DNA from: Actinernus sp. WN-2022
Taxonomy: Eukaryota; Cnidaria; Anthozoa; Actiniaria; Actinernidae
Assembly (NCBI GenBank): GCA_030867875.1
Contig: JAOWCC010001501.1
Span: forward strand, 21,295,524 to 21,359,523
Length of the DNA: 64,000 nt
Direction: 5' to 3'
Shown here: positions 12,202 through 23,689 of the stretch, piece by piece
Layout of the letters: every line of letters begins with the position of its first letter
How positions within the stretch are numbered: the first letter of the stretch is position 1
Position numbers and translations under genes: made by a program
Notes under the pieces: model-generated
What the model was told of the DNA's origin: nothing
Databases searched by the model: none
What the model saw: the letters and a program-made list of their open reading frames with translations, nothing else

Positions 12202-12381
12202 CTACAGAACCGGCTGAGGAGGCTTGAGGAACTGGAACACGGGTAGCAATGAGAGAAAATACGAACTAGTGAAAGAAACAACGAACTGACATGTTTTGGG
12301 GACCTCATGTTTCTCATGACATGTTCAGTCAGTGTAATGAAAGAATCACAGTTACATCATGCTAAAAAGGAACCGACTATT

Positions 12382-12780
12382 AAAATGTATTCAGTTCATT
12401 GGTCGCAATATGACAGCTGCTGCTACAATATTTTTTCTTTCACATTTTGGCTTCGCTCCAACAAGGTGACTGTCATTGTGTAGAACTTTTAATTACTGTT
12501 TCGTTAATAAACTTTATCAAAAAGAGTAGAAATATAAACAAAACACAATTTATGGCACGATTTTGAACCAATTTTTTTAGTAATTTCGATTTCCGGCCCG
12601 TCGTTCCGGAATAAGTCGAATTCCGAGTTATAGAGACGATTCAAAATAATCAAACAGGAGGAAAATCCGTGTTCGTTTTCACAATAACTCGGAAATCCGA
12701 GTAGAAAAAGAGTAGAAATGCAAACAGAATACATTAGACAATAACTTTGAAATTCATGAATTTATGTTGATGCATCTTGT
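12382..12780. repeat. Repeat related to 41225-41440
   Basis: Bases about 12560-12700 match 41262-41400: both contain gatttccgg, gtcgaattcc, agacgattca and ttcattttcaca-like stretches. A terminus-like piece, gtgcggcggtacggggtaca, recurs at 12964, and its relatives are gcggcggtaccggg at 41229 and the complement of ctgtaccccatggccgcaca near 41411. This suggests a dispersed non-autonomous element in fragments. No coding. Confidence 0.45.
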
Positions 12781-14640
12781 CAGAAGTCGATAACCAGAAG
12801 TGTCCATCTGGTATTGGGGTAGCGGCCCATCAGTTTACAGAGTAGTCTATTTTTAGAAATGCCAATCTCAAATTTCGCGGCCGGGGAAAATCAATGGCGG
12901 ACATTGGCTCAGATGCGGGAGTTAGGACTCCGGCGGGGCACTAATGTATACGACGTAAATGAGATGTGCGGCGGTACGGGGTACAGGTTTGCAATTTGAG
13001 CCCAATTTGGCAAACTGAGTCTTGTTTTGGAGCAAATCAACTATCAATTCGGGTTGATTTTCATAAATTTATTGGAAATTCTGGTTAATAAAAACACCTT
13101 CATTACATTTTATTTTGCAAACTGGGTCGGGCTCTGAAGACGATACCTCACATACCTCTCCTTTATTATGCAAGCAGTGCCCCCCGGTTTGAAGCTCAGT
13201 ACATACAGTTCGCCAAAGCGGTGCTACAAACTACAATGCTAAGTACGGTGGCAAATGTCGGGCTTTTGACGACTAAAATTGAAGATATTGGAATTGTAAT
13301 GAAACGAAATGTATAGACTGATCATCTCTACCTCTGCTAATGGATCTTGGGGTGATTTGAGAAAGTTAAAAGTGATTTTCAAGTCTTCAAGTGTTGCCTA
13401 GCGACGAGTATAAAAGTTTGAATTACGACAATGAATGAAAACGGAACCGAAAATTCACATTCATCTGGCCAGGAACAACTGACATTATACAAGGACAAAA
13501 TTAAATCAAAGTAAGCCAAGTTTACTTTTACTTTTTTATTTAATTGTTTTGTTTTTAATCCATTGAAATCAGCCTTGGAAACTCGGTCGCATATGACCCG
13601 TTGCCGTGAGGCATTTGATTCAAATCTTCTAATAATCTTGTTCACTGGTTGTCTGAAGGAAAAACCCTTGTTTGTACTAATTTTAAGAACTGGAATTTCA
13701 TTTCCAGCTGCGATAGTTGCGTTCAGTTTTCTAGTTTTCGATTGTAAAGTTTATTCTTGGAGATGTACAACAGTTAGTGTCTTTAATAAATCAGCAAAGT
13801 GACAACTGTTTCATTGTTTGATTGTGCTTGATGAACTGCCTGAAATCAAACTTCGCTTCTTGCTAGTGTTAAGTGTTCCAGAAATTGACTTTTTTCACAG
13901 TTTATAGCTATTTTCTTTCAGTTCCAGTCGATTATTAAGCCTTGCTTGGAGATTTGCCGGGCTGTTCTTTTATCTGCCAAACGCAAATTACTTACAGGAT
14001 TTTCAAATGTTCACTGACTTGAGCTCAAACTCAAAGTAAACAAACTCGGTGCACTTAATTACTCTTGAGAGAACATGTTATTGTCTTTTTCAGTACATTT
14101 CTTAGGTCATATTATAAACAAAAATAGCATGATTTGTATGTGATATTTATCACTTGCTGTATTTATGCCAAATATCACTACAAAAATCTGTGTTTATGAA
14201 CCAAAAGACAAAACTTAGCTTCGTTCTGTATACATCACACAAGTGCTGTAAACACGAAGTCTGAAACGGATGAAATGGGAAAATAAAAGTTTACAAAGGA
14301 ACCACATGTTCTGGTTTATAATGGTCTTTCCTGAACATATGGTGCTCACCAGTTCTTGCCTGTTATAAATGAGAAATAGCTGATTATCAAGAAGTTTCTA
14401 CACTAGCAAGTAGCATTCGCTCGCCTTGTCCGCCAAAATTTTGTCGCATATATAATTAACTGTACAATATTACAAACAAAGGAAATCGCTACATTAGCCA
14501 ATCAGGTACTGCTGATAAATTTTAGAAGAATATGATTGGCTGCGAGATGGCGGGAAAAGCTTTCTATAAATAGACTACTCTGTAAACTGATGGGCCAAAC
14601 CCTAAAGTGGGAGATGGACACTTCTGGTTATGGACTTCTG
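12781..14640. mobile_element. 1.86-kb non-autonomous hAT-like element
   Basis: The left end, cagaagtcgataaccagaag, and the right end are complementary over about 78 bp, including cagtttacagagtagtctat on the left against its complement at 14569-14592. It is flanked by a perfect 7-bp direct repeat ATCTTGT (12774-12780 and 14641-14647). CAG termini with a 7-8-bp target duplication suggest the hAT superfamily. The interior holds only short open frames and no recognisable transposase. A fragment of the 41225-type repeat lies inside it near 12960-13190. Confidence 0.7.
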
Positions 14641-14892
14641 ATCTTGTTTATGACGTAATCTATATGTACGGCGACACCGAGGCTCCTATTCATAGAACAT
14701 GGCCTAAACGTACGTTCTAGCAACTCTCTATTTACTTCTTTCTAAAGCCAAGTCCAACTTCACAGAAATTGCAAATATACTCATTCCGCCGCCCGCCCCG
14801 CCGAGAGGACGCATCAGGGTGTATCTGCACGGTACCCGGCGTTTGCGGTTTCCAGGGGTGTAATATTCCTTCAACAAAGCAAGATTAATTTG

Positions 14893-15310
14893 TCAGCAAA
14901 GCAAAGCGATTCATCCACGCAAAGCGATTCATCCACGCAAGGCGATTCATCCACGTTTAAGTTAAATTTCTTAAAACTAGTAAGTTCTGAAGCCCGGAAC
15001 ACAACGCGATTCAGCTACGCCGGTTTAAATTTTCACTCAGAATAGTAAGTTCCGAGTCCTCGGGACGCAAAGCGATTCATCCACATTTAGGTCCTAACAT
15101 TCTTACAACTAGTAAGTTCCGAAGACGGGGACACAAAGCGATTCAGCCACGTTTAGATTTAAACTGAGTCACTAGCCGAGCAAGTTTAGCCTGCGTCGCA
15201 TCCGAACTAAACCTTCGGATGCGACGCAGGCTTAGTCGAATAATGCCAATTTAATTCCGAGTGATATAGCAAGTTCCGAAGCCGGGACGCAACGACGTTT
15301 AGGTTTTAAC
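14893..15310. repeat. Degenerate tandem repeat with the motif gcaaagcgattcatccacg
   Basis: The core aaagcgattcatccacg appears three times back to back at 14902-14956. It then recurs with a longer unit of about 90-100 bp that adds gtaagttccgaag and cgggacgcaa, near 15010, 15070, 15135 and 15290. Later units are progressively diverged, and a hairpin interrupts them at 15188-15232. No coding. Confidence 0.6.
15188..15232. repeat. Perfect 19-bp hairpin
   Basis: agcctgcgtcgcatccgaa (15188-15206) and its exact reverse complement (15214-15232) are separated by 7 bases. It lies inside the degenerate tandem repeat and probably is a tiny fold-back insertion. Confidence 0.75.
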
Positions 15311-15934
15311 TAGTCAGTAGTAAGTTTTCCCTCGCTAGCAGTTTTTCCTCCGTTGGAGGAGCCGGAGGTGATCAGAGGCGTTCCCATCTAGTCTCGGCGG
15401 TCACATTGGCTTCATAATTTATGCTTCATTTTTAGTAGTTTCTACTTCTGACACCACGTAATATACTGTGTATATATGTACCCGAGGCAATTGGTAAAGT
15501 AGAACTGTTTTTAATACGTACTCGGTGAACTCTGTGAGTGTATGTAATACAATTCATGGGTGTGTATTAATACATTGACACAAGTGTCAATCAGATCATA
15601 ATAGGCATAAGGGTTACATTACTACATCTGCCTTCTAAGAAAATAATGGATCGAATTTGTCCAATCATTGTTCAGCATGAATGGGCTGGAGGTGTGATGG
15701 TTTTTTAACTCAAGGATGCACGCATGTGCAGAACGAGTTATTGGGGTTATGCGAGATAATTTATACAGATTTTTCCTGTGGATCGACAGCACGCCGTTGA
15801 CTTTCCGAAAGAGGTTTGATTTTCCGAAGATAAATTGACGGACGTTTATGGTACGCGTCCAAGGTTTCGAGTTCAAACTGTTATCGGAGAAGACGCTTTG
15901 ATGCTTTCGAAAGGATTTGGTCATGTTGTTAAAG
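15311..15934. other. Stretch with one unrecognised open frame
   Basis: A 100-codon minus-strand frame at 15622-15924 begins just inside the right inverted-repeat arm. It is basic and shows no motif I recognise, so it may be chance or a decayed transposon ORF. The rest is AT-rich. Confidence 0.3.
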
Positions 15935-16425
15935 GTAAATATACCGAAATGACTTATAATTAACTAGTTACACGATAAATAGCAGAGCTTTGAGTGTGCA
16001 AGTTGTGGAAATCCACGCAGACAGTGAATAAGCTCCTCCTTGAGCTTATGTCATTTTGTTTGTTTAGTCATTGACTAGAGAGAACGTTTACCTAACTGAT
16101 TTCACTTGTTTTCGATTTTAACCTAGATATTTTTTCTTGGACAGTTAGATCTTACTATCTTAAAACAAACATCCTTGAACTTGGTGAATTCCGTAATTCT
16201 AAAATACTCTAAAATTCGTTTTAAGGTTCTTTTGGGCGTACGATTTTACGTTACGTCATGAAGCTGTATATCTGGTAGAACAGGTTTATAACTTGTTTTC
16301 CCAGCATCACTTTCAAGCTTGAACACGCGTGTGTGTCTTTACTTCTTTTACTGCTTAAAAGCAGTAGCATTGTAAAATTTAGTGAAGTTGGTTGGTGCGG
16401 GGGATCCGCATGGAGTTGGTTGGCG
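15935..16425. repeat. Right arm of the diverged long inverted repeat (partner 61-1005)
   Basis: Reverse complement of the left arm without the 464-bp MITE, so it serves as the empty-site reference for that insertion. Identity is clearly below that of the 1918/45576 duplication, so this relationship is older. Confidence 0.6.
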
Positions 16426-17520
16426 TGGAGCTTACCGCGGAGTACACATAAAGAACGTCCAACTCAAGTCTCGTCTACTCTCTCAGAGTACGATCCCGGT
16501 TCCTGCGAAAGAACGCCAGTTTAAGAAAACTCTCGCAAAACAAACTGACCGCTACAACTATATTGTAAAAAAAAACATTCGTTCGTCGTTTCGTTTAGCT
16601 CAGCAGAACAGAATAGCATAGAGTGTTCAGTTTTGGCCGTATATGCACGACAAAGCTCCTAGAGTGTCATGGCACGTTCATAATACATCCCAAGGCTCAG
16701 GAATCGAACGTGTTGCACTCTTTACTCGTCAGGGTGAATACAAGCTTAAAGTTCAATTGAACGACGAGGAGATGGCGATGTTATACGGTAACATTGATAA
16801 TTTGTTGTGGACATCAAAGATGGCGGCCTTCATATATTGGACTGAATTAAGCCCAGCGTTAACGTTAGGTGAGTTGAAACTATAAAGTGCACCATTTTCT
16901 GGTCTCTGCAAAAGTTCTCTTATTTTTTAATTACCATTCTTTTGGGGAAATCATGATCTGGTAAGAAGGTGCATGTACTTGTGGACGAGAGTCGTAAAAA
17001 AAAAGAAGCTTGCCTGTCTTGAAACAGGAACTCATCTGATCAACCTACACGATGTTTAGAAAGTACCATGTATATACATGTATGACTAATTAATATAATT
17101 ATGATTACTTTCATTAGACATTATTTTCGAAGTCAGTCGAAATAGTATCGACTTAAATCCTTTTGCTGGGTTCTAAAATTTCTAAAAAAACACCTTTAAT
17201 AAAATACTTAAACGCCTTGACTAAGTAATAATAATGTAGTAAAGGGGGCTTGGTCAGTCCAAAACGTGATTTTCCGATAAATGAAGTTTTTTGGGTAATA
17301 TTTTTAAAGTGCTTCTAACCCTTAGCAAGATATTGCCTATTTGCAGACTAATACATTTTTACGTAAATGATTACAAAAAGAAGTGTTGAGTAACTGAGAT
17401 GGAAAGAGAATTTAGAGAAACATTTGAGATAAAGCTAGACATAACAATTATAAACTTCCATTACGCTAAATAAAAAAGTATATGTGGTTCCAATTATTGT
17501 CGATACATTAATAGTAGGTA
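16426..17520. other. Stretch with no confirmed gene
   Basis: An open frame at 16643-16885 contains LNDEEMAMLYGNIDNLLW and meets a donor-like gtgagt at 16869. It could be an exon, but I recognise no family. The remainder is AT-rich and without landmarks. Confidence 0.25.
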
Positions 17521-17601
17521 GCCGGGTGGCTCAGTAGTAAAGTGCTTCTCCTTTCACCATAACGAGCCAGATGCTCTTAGCAACCAATGTTTGACTAGGC
17601 A

Positions 17602-17645
17602 CCCCGGAGAGATCGCAGAACTCAGTTCTGCGATCTCTGCGGGGT
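17602..17645. repeat. Hairpin with about 20-bp arms
   Basis: ccccggagagatcgcagaac pairs with the following gttctgcgatctct and gcgggg, separated by a very short loop. The upstream motif cataacgagccaga with ctcttagcaacc (17560-17587) also occurs at the right border of the large duplication (63315-63345). Confidence 0.65.
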
Positions 17646-17784
17646 CCTAGTGAACTCTCTGCATTCCTATCAATTAAACGCAGCTTGATTTATCTCTAAT
17701 CCCTTTAACTATGACAGCCTTCGACGGCCACTAACTTGAGTTGAAACCAATCTTATTTTGGAAAACTAGAAAGAAATGACTGAG

Positions 17785-18338
17785 TTCTATATCCCTGAAG
17801 CGCTCAGGCAGACTAAGCTGCCAGGACTTCCCGCTGGATGAACCAACTGGGGATATAGAACTAGCTCAGTTGAAATAAATCTTATTTTGGTAAACTTGCC
17901 GGAGTCGCTAGAAAAAAATGAGTTCTATATCCCTGAAGCGCTCAGGCAGACTAAGCTGCCAGGACTTCCCGATGGATGAACCAACTGGGGATATAGAACT
18001 TGCTTGAAATAAATCGTATTTTGGTCAACTTGCCGGAGTCGCTAGAAAAAAATAGGTTCTATATCCCTGAAGCGCTCAGGCAGACTAAGCTGCCAGGACT
18101 TCCCGCTGGATGAACCAACTGGGGATATAGAACTAGTTTGAAATAAATCTTATTTTGGTAAACTTGCCGGAGACGCTAGATAGAAATGACTGAGTTCTAT
18201 ATCCCTGAAGCGCTCAGGCAGACTAAGCTGCCAGGACTTCCCGCTGGATGAACCAACTAGGGATATAGAACAAACTTGAAATAAATATTATTTTGGTCAA
18301 CTTGCCGGAGTCGCTAGAAAAAAATGAGTTCTATATCC
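17785..18338. repeat. Tandem array of a MITE-like palindromic unit, period alternating 138/134 bp
   Basis: Each unit opens ttctatatccctgaagcgct and closes about 85 bp later with its terminal complement ggggatatagaa. A linker containing aaataaat and ttttggt plus cttgccgga follows. Unit starts are 17785, 17923, 18057, 18195 and 18329, giving spacings 138, 134, 138, 134; the fifth unit is cut after 10 bases. The alternation suggests that a two-unit block was duplicated. Confidence 0.85.
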
Positions 18339-19019
18339 GCAGGATCAGTGTTTCTTCGTGGCTGCTTCTCAATTAAAACCTTGCAGTTAGCTGATTGTGT
18401 GTAAGCAATCATAAGACTTGGTTTGGCGGGAATTTTCTACCATGTAGACTTACGACACTTTTTAGCACTACCACCTTCACAAAGTCACTAACGTTCAATC
18501 CAAGGCATAAAGCCAAATTGTTTATTGCTAATAGTGCAGCTGATGCGGAGAAGCAATACTGGTTTAGCCGTTGTGTAATCCATATAGAGTCGATTACTGC
18601 AAAACCCACCATTTTTCTAATCGATCAGTCTTTCGCAAAATCCTTCGGTTTCTCTGACTCATATATATTTTGCTCCCAAGATTTATCTATACTCCTGTTG
18701 ATGAAATGTCCAAGCTATAGAAATACTAATAACGACGGTCAGTTTGAAGCAAAATACTCTGCGCACAGCTTCAACATTCATCCTGGCTGTGAACACGGAC
18801 TTGAATGGCAGACTAAATCAGAAATAAAACAATGCATATACTAAATTGCTACCGGAATCAAAATTTAACTTCCCTACATCCCTGACATTAGCCAGGACTA
18901 GCTTTACTCACCTAACTGTCATAATCACTTAAAAGGTAAATAAAACAAAACCGCAAAATGTTATTCGATTTCTAAACTGTGACGTCACTTCATAGCAACC
19001 AGACCTCTCGCTGATTTGG
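18339..19019. other. Stretch with no confirmed gene
   Basis: Open frames on both strands (18395-18844 plus; 18409-18612 minus, the latter hydrophobic) overlap and show no motif I recognise. No repeat structure was seen. Confidence 0.25.
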
Positions 19020-19240
19020 ATTTCTGATGATCTTTCTGATGATCTCGTTATGTCTGTGGCCCAGATTCGATTCCCATCAGTACTTTGCCTAATAATTATG
19101 TGCGTTGAGTTTGTTGGTATCTCGTCCTTGCTCCGAGTTTTTCTCTGGGTTCTCCAGTTTTTTCCCCTCCACAACTTTAGAATACCCGGCCACTAAAACT
19201 TGTAAACACAATGTTACAATTATGTCATGCATGTTTGACT
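19020..19240 (+). mobile_element. SINE-like sequence with a B-box-like motif
   Basis: agattcgattcc (19063-19074) resembles a pol III B box. About 30 bp later comes ttatgtgcgttgagtttgtt and then ctccgagtttttctctgggt with tctccagttttt. The same tail occurs at 21143-21330 with tatgtgagttaggtttgttg. A clear A box and target duplication are not seen, so this is probably a truncated SINE. Confidence 0.45.
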
Positions 19241-19349
19241 GGAATAGAAAATCATCAATGCTTGTCGCCTTTCCTTTTCGTTAATATCTATTCTCCTATA
19301 ATAAAGAATCTGAGGAAGTACTCTTTTTTTCAATAGTTAAATGAGATTA

Positions 19350-20395
19350 TATTAACTGAAATGAATTCTGAGTTAGAACCGAGAATAATTATCGGTGGAG
19401 ATTTTAATATCGTCAGAAATATCGACTTAGATTGTAAAGGAGGTAAACCATTAGTTAAAAATCAATGAAAGAGGTTGATAATCTTATGTGAAATTATGAT
19501 TTAATTGATATATGGAGAATACGAAATCCAGATAAAATATCCGTTATAGCTGGAGACAAAAGAAACCGTTCATTCAAAGGCGTCTTGATTATATTACTGA
19601 TTAATAGAAAACTCGATCCAGGAAGACACTGAAAAAAGGCGTAGACATTATCCCTTCCATCAAATCAGATCATTCTGCTATTACCTTAAAATTAAAATAA
19701 ACAGTTTACCGGAATACAGGCACGGACCATCCTATTGGAAACTTAATTCTAGTCTATTGGATGACCCAGATTATTACACTTATCGAGAATATAGTTATCA
19801 AGCATGGATAAAGGAATTTGAAGAGGTAAATGATAAACAAGTGTTATGGGATTTAATAAAATTCGTCAAGTTACTATTAAATTTAGTATTGAACTAACTG
19901 CTAGAAGATCAAAACTATATGATGCTGAACGTAAGGATAGAAAAATGTAGTATAAAGCTAGTTAGTGACTATAAGAGTGCCTGGAAAAGTATGGCACAGT
20001 ATTTACGGAACGTAGGAGAAACAGTTTTTACTTAAATGCAATTTTGATGTTTTAAAACTTCCTAGATTTTATCAAGACTGTCTCACTTCCTGGACATTAA
20101 TAAACACAATAGAACCCTTATCATATGAGGAAATAATGAATGAATTCATTTGGAACAACAAACATATTTGTATTGCTGATATATATGTCTGTCTACAACA
20201 GAGCTCTTACTAATCAAGAAGGAAATTGTTAGATTGTCAGACATAATACAGAGAGATAGACAACTGTTTTCTTATGAAGGGTTCAGAGCAAAATACGAGG
20301 ATTTTACATATGTAGATTATTTTAGAATGATAGCTATTTTCCATGCGTTGCCATTAGATTGGAAAAGCTCATTAAAACATGAAGTAAAAACCCGG
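19350..20395 (+). pseudogene. Decayed Tx1/L1-like LINE fragment with internal deletion
   Basis: Across shifted frames, 19370-19990 encodes an APE-type endonuclease: IIGGDFNIVRNIDLDCKGG, then IQRRLDYILINRKL, then the SDHSAITL catalytic box. It continues into a post-endonuclease region (HGPSYWKLNSSLLDDPDYY). The sequence then jumps, without any reverse transcriptase palm motif, to a C-terminal region (PRFYQDCLTSW and IMNEFIWNNKHI, 20060-20160). The copy has many stops and frameshifts and an internal deletion that removed the RT core. The L1/Tx1 assignment rests on the GGDFN and RRLDY endonuclease style. Confidence 0.65.
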
Positions 20396-20708
20396 GGGGG
20401 GGGGGGGTACTTACATGAAAAATGGGTATGTATGCGAGGCCAAGAGGCTCAAACTCTGACCCTGATTGACCCAATCCGAGCTCCAAAAAAAAACACGGTC
20501 GGATATATACCCCGGCCGGTATACCGCGTACCGGGATTGCATGCAAAATAAGGAACATTTCATTTCAATCCTGACCCTGATCTATCCAAATCAGGTCAAA
20601 ACCCTGACCCTACCTGCCCAAACCGAGCTCAAAACCCTGACCCACCCCCGCGGCACATACATAATACGTCACAAACAGGAGTACCCCCCCCCCCCCCCCC
20701 AACCCCAC
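20393..20708. mobile_element. MITE with GGGGGGTACT...AGTACCCCCC ends
   Basis: A G-run followed by gtacttacatg at 20395 is mirrored by gagtacccccccc at 20679-20700. The interior repeats accctgacc-type motifs (caaaccctgaccc, caatcctgaccctg). The same kind of termini bound 37898-38312. Many such elements exist in marine invertebrate genomes. Non-coding. Confidence 0.6.
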
Positions 20709-21106
20709 CCCGGGAGTAAAAAGGAGTTGATCTCAGCTCGAGCTCGATAACGAATTTTATTTACACCTCGGGGAATCGACCATTAGCTTTAAAACAATCA
20801 CGACAACAAAAATATATAACCATTTAATATGTACGATCGCTAAACCTCCAACTGCACAATCTCAGTACTGATGTTCCCGTACAGGAGCCCATTACCAGGA
20901 GCGTACATCTCCCAGATTAGCTATTTTTAGCTTTGTGTTTCCCGCGAGAAAAAACAAAGGCCGTCACTTTTAACCAATCAGGATGCACTGAAAATTGTAA
21001 TTAACACGGTTCAAACTGCTAAAAGTACTAAAGAACAAAAGACAACGTAATCGCATACCAGAACTTCGCGACTATAAATAGCCACATCGTCTACAGTGCT
21101 GTGGGC
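20709..21106. other. Stretch with no recognised feature
   Basis: No gene or repeat structure recognised apart from the ctcgagctcg-rich start. Confidence 0.4.
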
Positions 21107-21145
21107 GCTACCCATCACATAGGTACGCTACCCATCACATAGTAT
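21107..21145 (+). repeat. Two outlying copies of the 20-bp satellite
   Basis: gcgctacccatcacatag occurs here twice, about 700 bp ahead of the main array at 21841. The intervening sequence starts with a SINE-like segment, which may have split the array. Confidence 0.65.
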
Positions 21146-21330
21146 GTGAGTTAGGTTTGTTGTGGATTCCTTATCTGCATTCGAGGGTTTTTCTCAGGGT
21201 TCTCCGGTTTTCCTTCCTTCGTAAAAATCAACCGTGAGTCGAGTGTAGTGTGCCCAAAACAGTTAATGTAGTGGGGAGTGTGTGAGGAGTAAAAGCAGGC
21301 CCCCACCAGCTATAACAAATAAAATATTTA
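21143..21330 (+). mobile_element. SINE-like sequence, second copy
   Basis: Shares with 19090-19170 the run tatgtgagttaggtttgttg, then cgagggtttttctcagggtt and tctccggttttcc. It ends near aaataaaatatttatttatt at 21319-21338. No B box is visible, so this is a 3' part only. Confidence 0.4.
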
Positions 21331-21840
21331 TTTATTTATCACGATGAAACCCTTGAACACCTTCTAGCCGACTCTACATACTCTAACACATTTTGGCAGT
21401 CTGTTCAAAATTAATATTGGCTTAACCTTATCAACATAAGAACAAACACCTTAGGTAACACTGATATCTTATTTGGTAAATGGGGGAAATTTTCCGATTA
21501 TGTACCTTTGAATTTTGTTATCCTTGTGGGAAAACAAGTCTTATATCAGTGTAAATTAATCAAAATATAACTGAAATACCTTGATAATTATTTATAGCAA
21601 GAAAAAAACAATAAAGAGCTCACTCGTTACCAAAAATGGAATAAAACAATTACGAATATCGATATGCTTATTTAAATCATTCCGAGTATTTTATTTTTAG
21701 GTTTTTCCTGCTTTATTGTAATAATTATAGTAATGTGTTATTGTTGTTAAGTGCATAGTCCCATTTCCTGTATTTAAGTATTTCGATAATTTGTAAGTAG
21801 CCTAGAAGTATTGTTGTTTTTACTTATACGTAATGTAATC
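21331..21840. other. Stretch with no recognised feature
   Basis: AT-rich, no gene or repeat recognised. Confidence 0.4.
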
Positions 21841-22155
21841 ACATTGGTGCGCTACCCATCACATTGGTGCGCTACCCATCACATTGGTGCGCTACCCATC
21901 ACATTGGTGCGCTACCCATCACATTGGTGCGCTACCCATCACATTGGTGCGCTACCCATCACATTGGTGCGCTACCCATCACATTGGTGCGCTACCCATC
22001 ACATTGGTGCGCTACCCATCACATTGGTGCGCTACCCATCACATTGGTGCGCTACCCATCACATTGGTGCGCTACCCATCACATTGGTGCGCTACCCATC
22101 ACATTGGTGCGCTACCCATCACATTGGTGCGCTACCCATCACATAGGTGCGCTAC
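21841..22155 (+). repeat. 20-bp minisatellite, 15 identical copies
   Basis: The unit acattggtgcgctacccatc repeats without a single change from 21841 to 22140, followed by one degenerate copy. Because 20 is not a multiple of 3, every frame reads the same 20-residue cycle, so the open frames here are an artefact. The perfect identity implies recent expansion or strong homogenisation. Confidence 0.95.
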
Positions 22156-22159
22156 CTTA

Positions 22160-23685
22160 TATAATTATGTAAGTGCAAAATGTAAATAAAGATATATATT
22201 AAAAAATCAATGCTTGTTTATAGTCAAACACGGCAAAAGTATACGGTACAAAATAAAACATGCCACGTACAGTCTGCATGTTCCTCGCTCAATCTAAGTG
22301 TGAGTATGGCCAAATTACACAATGGTCCATGTACACAAGCGCAGACACAAAGACACTAGGTGAAAGTATGTTGTAACGGTTTAGATTATTATTCAAGAAT
22401 CCGGCAGTTTCACAGCAAGGTTCTCCGTCATATGAGTCTTTATTATTTGTGCAACGCCTAAAATGCCATCCTCTAAACTTCAAAGGCTTGGAAGATAACA
22501 TGAGAGTACATGGATAAGTTGCATCAAAGTCTCATTGCCATGCCTTTCGATATTCAGAATTATTTTGTCCTGCTCTTAGGGAATTCGTAAAAAACACGGT
22601 GCATCAGCGAGTTCTTCCTCAGAAGTCAATTTATCTGTTTGTTGGGTACGACAGCGTTCGATCGTGATTGAAAATAACAGGTATTTAAAATCATAAATTA
22701 TTCAGTATTTAGAAATGGGTCACTTCAGACATTTTCCAAAGTTAATGCTAGCACGAACCATGCTATATAATGCATTGATCATTTACAAAATCAAACTGGT
22801 TCAATATGTAATAACTTAGTCACAGTGCCAGTACCCGTTGTAACCGGCTCGAGTCCCCCAGTGCTTGCCAAAATTGATTCAACCTAAGTCAATTTGATGT
22901 TTATGTTTCAGGTAATGTTTTTTTCAAATATTTTTTCAACAACATGTAGGTAATTTTTTCAAGATTCTAAAAAGGGAACTTACATTGTACGTTTATTGAT
23001 GTTAGGGTTTTTAAATGTAAGATGTAGGATTTGGATCAGTTCACAGTAACATTTAAAGTGCCACTACGTAACGACGAAAATTTACCATTTCGATTTGCCA
23101 CTTTTTTAGTGTCAATAGATCAATCAGTGTTAGAAATATCCGAAATAGTAAAAAATATTCCCAAATGGGCAAGTTAAACCACAAAAGTTTAGGAGAGTTT
23201 ACCGGTAAAACCTGTCCGCCATTACTGGAAGCCGTTTTCGTTATATGTCATACACTTAACACGACAACCATGTTCCGCGAAATAGTGTACATAAAAAAGT
23301 AGCCAACCTCGCAAAGATGAATATAACTTTCTTCTTGTGTAGGTGAAGACGTTATTAGTAGAAATACGCCTCCAAGGCGTTGTGTTGTGAAGGCGAGCGT
23401 GTATGACATCACTTCCGCTGAATTAAACCCTTTGTATAAAGCTGAACCACGGGAACGGGGATCAGTTCACAGGAACATTTAAGAAGTATTATATCTCTGT
23501 ATTATTTAGTGACTAGCTCTAAACACCCTAAATCTGAGTGAGCACCCGTTGTTGACGGTTAGGGTGTTTTTAAATGTAGGGGTAGGGTTTGTATTAGTTC
23601 ACATGACCATTAAAATAAGCATTATATTTATCTGTTGTTTAGTTACTTTAGTTAGCCGTAAAAGAAATTAGTGACTAGCTCTAAA
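22160..23685. other. Non-coding stretch with a diverged direct repeat
   Basis: No gene recognised. The phrase agtgactagctctaaacacc followed by ctaaat occurs at 23508 and 23668. tagggtttttaaatgta-type sequence preceding a ttcaca site occurs at 23005, 23560 and similar places. The segments around ctaaacaccctaaat and ttagggtgttttt can pair as inverted repeats. Confidence 0.4.
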
Positions 23686-23689
23686 CACC

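Larger units (their letters stand above)
1918..12381. repeat. Large duplicated unit, copy 1 (partner 45576-63314)
   Basis: This 10.5-kb block is nearly identical, apart from insertions and deletions, to 45576-63314. The shared sequence begins attgtgttctcattgctta and ends ggaaccgactatt; outside these points the flanks differ completely. No target duplication or terminal inverted repeat is seen at the ends, so this looks like a segmental duplication rather than one transposon. Copy 1 has a private LINE (8136-9442) and private segments at about 5990-6215 and 10034-10938. It lacks the LINE, Penelope-like and TTAA insertions of copy 2. Copy 2 lies beyond a scaffold gap, so an uncollapsed haplotype or misassembly is possible. 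Confidence 0.9.

Noticed and set aside
1918..12381. The 10.5-kb unit as a single giant transposon
   Set aside because: The two copies share borders, but there is no terminal inverted repeat, no target duplication and no element genes.
17519..17560. tRNA-like start (gccgggtggctcagtagtaa)
   Set aside because: An A-box-like stretch is present, but there is no B box, anticodon arm or acceptor pairing downstream.
19022..19050. Hammerhead-like ctgatga near 19023 and 19037
   Set aside because: No GAAA and no pairing stems follow at the required distance.
21841..22146. CRISPR-like array
   Set aside because: The repeats abut without unique spacers and the surrounding DNA is eukaryotic.
21811..22189. 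Three overlapping plus-strand open frames of about 100 codons
   Set aside because: They are readings of a perfect 20-bp tandem repeat with no stop codon in the unit; every frame gives the same 20-residue cycle.
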